Source of the DNA: Methanomicrobia archaeon LH_S13
Lineage (GTDB): Archaea; Halobacteriota; Syntropharchaeia; Alkanophagales; Methanospirareceae
Length of the DNA stretch: 6,874 nt
Reading direction: 5' to 3'
NCBI GenBank assembly: GCA_023659785.1
Contig: JAGXOR010000071.1
Location: forward strand, 1-6,874
The translations under genes were made by a program, and so were the position numbers. Under the pieces are notes generated by a model. It ran no database searches, was not told the DNA's origin, and saw only the letters and a program-made list of their open reading frames with translations. Each line of letters begins with the position of its first letter. The stretch's first letter is position 1. This document shows, in pieces, positions 5,662-6,874 of the stretch.

Positions 5662-6516
5662 TTACTCCATTAGCATCGTTCCAGAGCCCGTTTCGGTAAA
5701 TACCTCTTGCAATATTGCGTGGGTTTTCAATCCAATAATATGTGCGCTTTTAACGCCATGCTCTACCGCATCAATGCAGGATTCTATCTTCGGTTTCATA
5801 CCCTCGGTTATAAAACTCGCTTCCAGAATGCTTTTTGCCTCTGATAGGGTCAGTGTAGGTATCAAACTGTTTTCATCATTTATATCTCGTAACACCCCCC
5901 TCACCGGTGTTAAAATGATGAGCTTCTCCGCGTGCAGACTGCATGCCAGTTCACTCGCACCGTGGTCTGCATTAATGTTAAGCAGGGTGCCTTCTTCGTC
6001 TGCGCCTATCGTATAGATTACCGGGATGTATCCATTCCGCGTTAATAATGCGACAAGTTCATCATCAACCTTTTCTATGCTGCCAACAAATCCTAAGTCC
6101 GGATGTATCTTTCTCGCGGTAAACAAATTGCCGGAAACGGCAGAAAAGCCAATTGCTTTACCTCCTTTTTGATTTATATTCCAAACTATCTTTTGATTAA
6201 AATCCGATAGTACTGCCTGGACAACCGCAAGCGTATTAGCATCTGTAACTCTTAATCCATCAATAAATCTCGCCTCTAAACCAAAATTGTCCATTATAGA
6301 CGTTATTCTCTTACCGCCTCCGTGAACAACGACCACATTTATGCCTGCTTCGTATTTTAACGTGATCAAATCGGAAATTACCAGTTCCATTGTGCCTTCA
6401 TCTGCCAATACTTCACCGCTGAATTTTACCACAAAAACTTTGTTAGCGAACTTCGTTGCATAATACAATGCTTTTTCTAAGTCATCTCGCACTTTTTCAT
6501 TTTCCTCCGCTCTCAT
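5662..6516 (-). CDS. argB: Acetylglutamate kinase
   Basis: This enzyme phosphorylates N-acetylglutamate with ATP, the second step of arginine (ornithine) synthesis, in the cytosol. The amino-acid-kinase fold spans about 26-284. Visible elements are the ATP-site Lys31 in VVKFSGE, the HGGG loop (65-68), the substrate motif DGLRVTD (86-92), NINAD with catalytic Asp184, and the Lys pair in GMKPK (239-243). The N-terminal helix (about 10-25, DDLEKALYYATKF) resembles the kinked helix of arginine-inhibited hexameric enzymes, so feedback inhibition is plausible. Several usually conserved spots differ: KYGG is KFSG, HGGGPQI is HGGGKRI, NADTAA is NADHGA and TDVPGV is TPVRGV. Catalytic residues remain, so I keep the call, but a drifted or specialised kinase is possible. 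The ATG lies 8 nt after the xseB stop; GGAGGAG sits 11 nt before it at the end of xseB, so the two genes are probably cotranscribed. Confidence 0.9.
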   Translation of the reverse strand: MRAEENEKVRDDLEKALYYATKFANKVFVVKFSGEVLADEGTMELVISDLITLKYEAGINVVVVHGGGKRITSIMDNFGLEARFIDGLRVTDANTLAVVQAVLSDFNQKIVWNINQKGGKAIGFSAVSGNLFTARKIHPDLGFVGSIEKVDDELVALLTRNGYIPVIYTIGADEEGTLLNINADHGASELACSLHAEKLIILTPVRGVLRDINDENSLIPTLTLSEAKSILEASFITEGMKPKIESCIDAVEHGVKSAHIIGLKTHAILQEVFTETGSGTMLME

Positions 6517-6524
6517 TCTTTTTT

Positions 6525-6764
6525 TTACTCCTCCGTCTTGGTCTTGAATTCCTCCACGCTTATCTCTCCTCCTTTGCGCTCCATCAGCTTCTCCACTTTG
6601 TACTCCGCCTCGTCTAACTTCTTATTGCAAAACGTGCACAGCTCCATTCCCTCCTCGAACATCTTCAGTGAATCCTCTAAGGAAAGATTGCCTTCTCCCA
6701 GCGTTTCTACTATGCTCTCTAATCTTTTCATTGCGTCCTCAAAAGCTATTGCTTCTTCTCCCAT
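6525..6764 (-). CDS. xseB: Exonuclease VII small subunit
   Basis: This is the small subunit of exonuclease VII, which degrades single-stranded DNA from either end; several XseB chains coat the coiled-coil of the XseA large subunit. The 79 aa show the family pattern: FEDAMKRLESIVETL (8-22), GNLSLEDSLKMFEEGMEL (25-42), then CxxxLDEAEYKVEKL (46-60), two helices forming a hairpin, followed by a charged tail. Length is typical of the family. AAGGAG lies 10 nt before the ATG. The partner gene xseA is not in this window and would be expected elsewhere, perhaps beyond the right end. ExoVII is mainly bacterial but also occurs in some euryarchaea, so the gene is probably an old acquisition; nothing in its composition looks foreign to its neighbours by eye. 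The upstream 55 bases of the strand are the terminal inverted repeat. Confidence 0.9.
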   Translation of the reverse strand: MGEEAIAFEDAMKRLESIVETLGEGNLSLEDSLKMFEEGMELCTFCNKKLDEAEYKVEKLMERKGGEISVEEFKTKTEE

Positions 6765-6819
6765 TTTACATTATCTCCTTAAATTTTCTATCACCTTCCG
6801 AATGTGCATTTTGTAAGTG

Positions 6820-6874
6820 TATGATAACAAAATATGAACTTTTTGTCCATTTTTCTATTATTTGATAGTATTAG
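6820..6874. repeat. Right terminal inverted repeat (55 bp)
   Basis: This is the exact reverse complement of bases 1-55. It lies about 55 bp upstream of xseB. The bases between it and xseB (6765-6819) hold only the xseB ribosome binding site and a 12-codon frame (6809-6771, minus strand) beginning MHIRKVIENL; I cannot tell whether that frame is translated. Confidence 0.95.

Noticed and set aside
6771..6809. Small 12-codon frame on the minus strand just before xseB
   Set aside because: It could be an upstream peptide or the end of an interrupted gene, but it is too short to support and overlaps the xseB ribosome binding site.
1..6874. Linear plasmid, virus or Borg-like element, suggested by the terminal inverted repeats
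   Set aside because: All genes are ordinary single-copy housekeeping genes and no replication, capsid, transposase or integrase gene is seen. The 55-bp length also matches an assembly k-mer.

Overview
The window looks like a stretch of archaeal chromosome, most likely from a euryarchaeon in the broad sense. The best markers are a euryarchaeal-type DNA polymerase D small subunit and an archaeal-type H/ACA guide RNA, with TATA-box-like A/T elements upstream of genes. A stand-alone exonuclease VII small subunit in an archaeon suggests the methanogen/ANME branch (Methanomicrobia, Syntrophoarchaeia or ANME-1 relatives). That lineage guess is inference and cannot be settled from this window.

Layout. 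Bases 1-55 and 6820-6874 are perfect inverted copies of each other. The left half is read on the plus strand: a candidate two-hairpin H/ACA guide RNA (about 144-300) with its own TATA-like element, a thioredoxin with a charged N-terminal extension (384-845), the DNA polymerase D small subunit DP1 (start best placed at 908, end 2404), and a cis-prenyltransferase of the UppS family (2408-3379). The right half is read on the minus strand, in transcription order: exonuclease VII small subunit xseB (6764-6525), acetylglutamate kinase argB (6516-5662), CTP synthase pyrG (5579-3981) and an APS-kinase-family protein (3941-3396). The two gene sets converge at about 3380-3395.

How the genes fit together. 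The content is mainly housekeeping: replication (DP1), repair (XseB), pyrimidine nucleotides (PyrG), arginine synthesis (ArgB), lipid carrier synthesis (UppS), redox (Trx) and probably rRNA modification (the guide RNA). No transposase, integrase, phage, plasmid-replication, CRISPR or defence gene is visible. Only xseB-argB (8 nt apart) is a tight gene pair; pyrG and the APS-kinase-like gene each have room for their own promoter.

Most notable non-coding signals. (1) The exact 55-bp terminal inverted repeat is either a real inverted repeat bounding the segment or the footprint of a 55-mer assembly-graph node. (2) A small palindromic element is present three times: once in the trx-DP1 gap and twice in tandem, where it encodes the C-terminal tail of UppS; two copies differ by paired, compensating changes in the stem. 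(3) The unannotated H/ACA-like RNA. I did not find convincing evidence of a wholly new multi-gene system.
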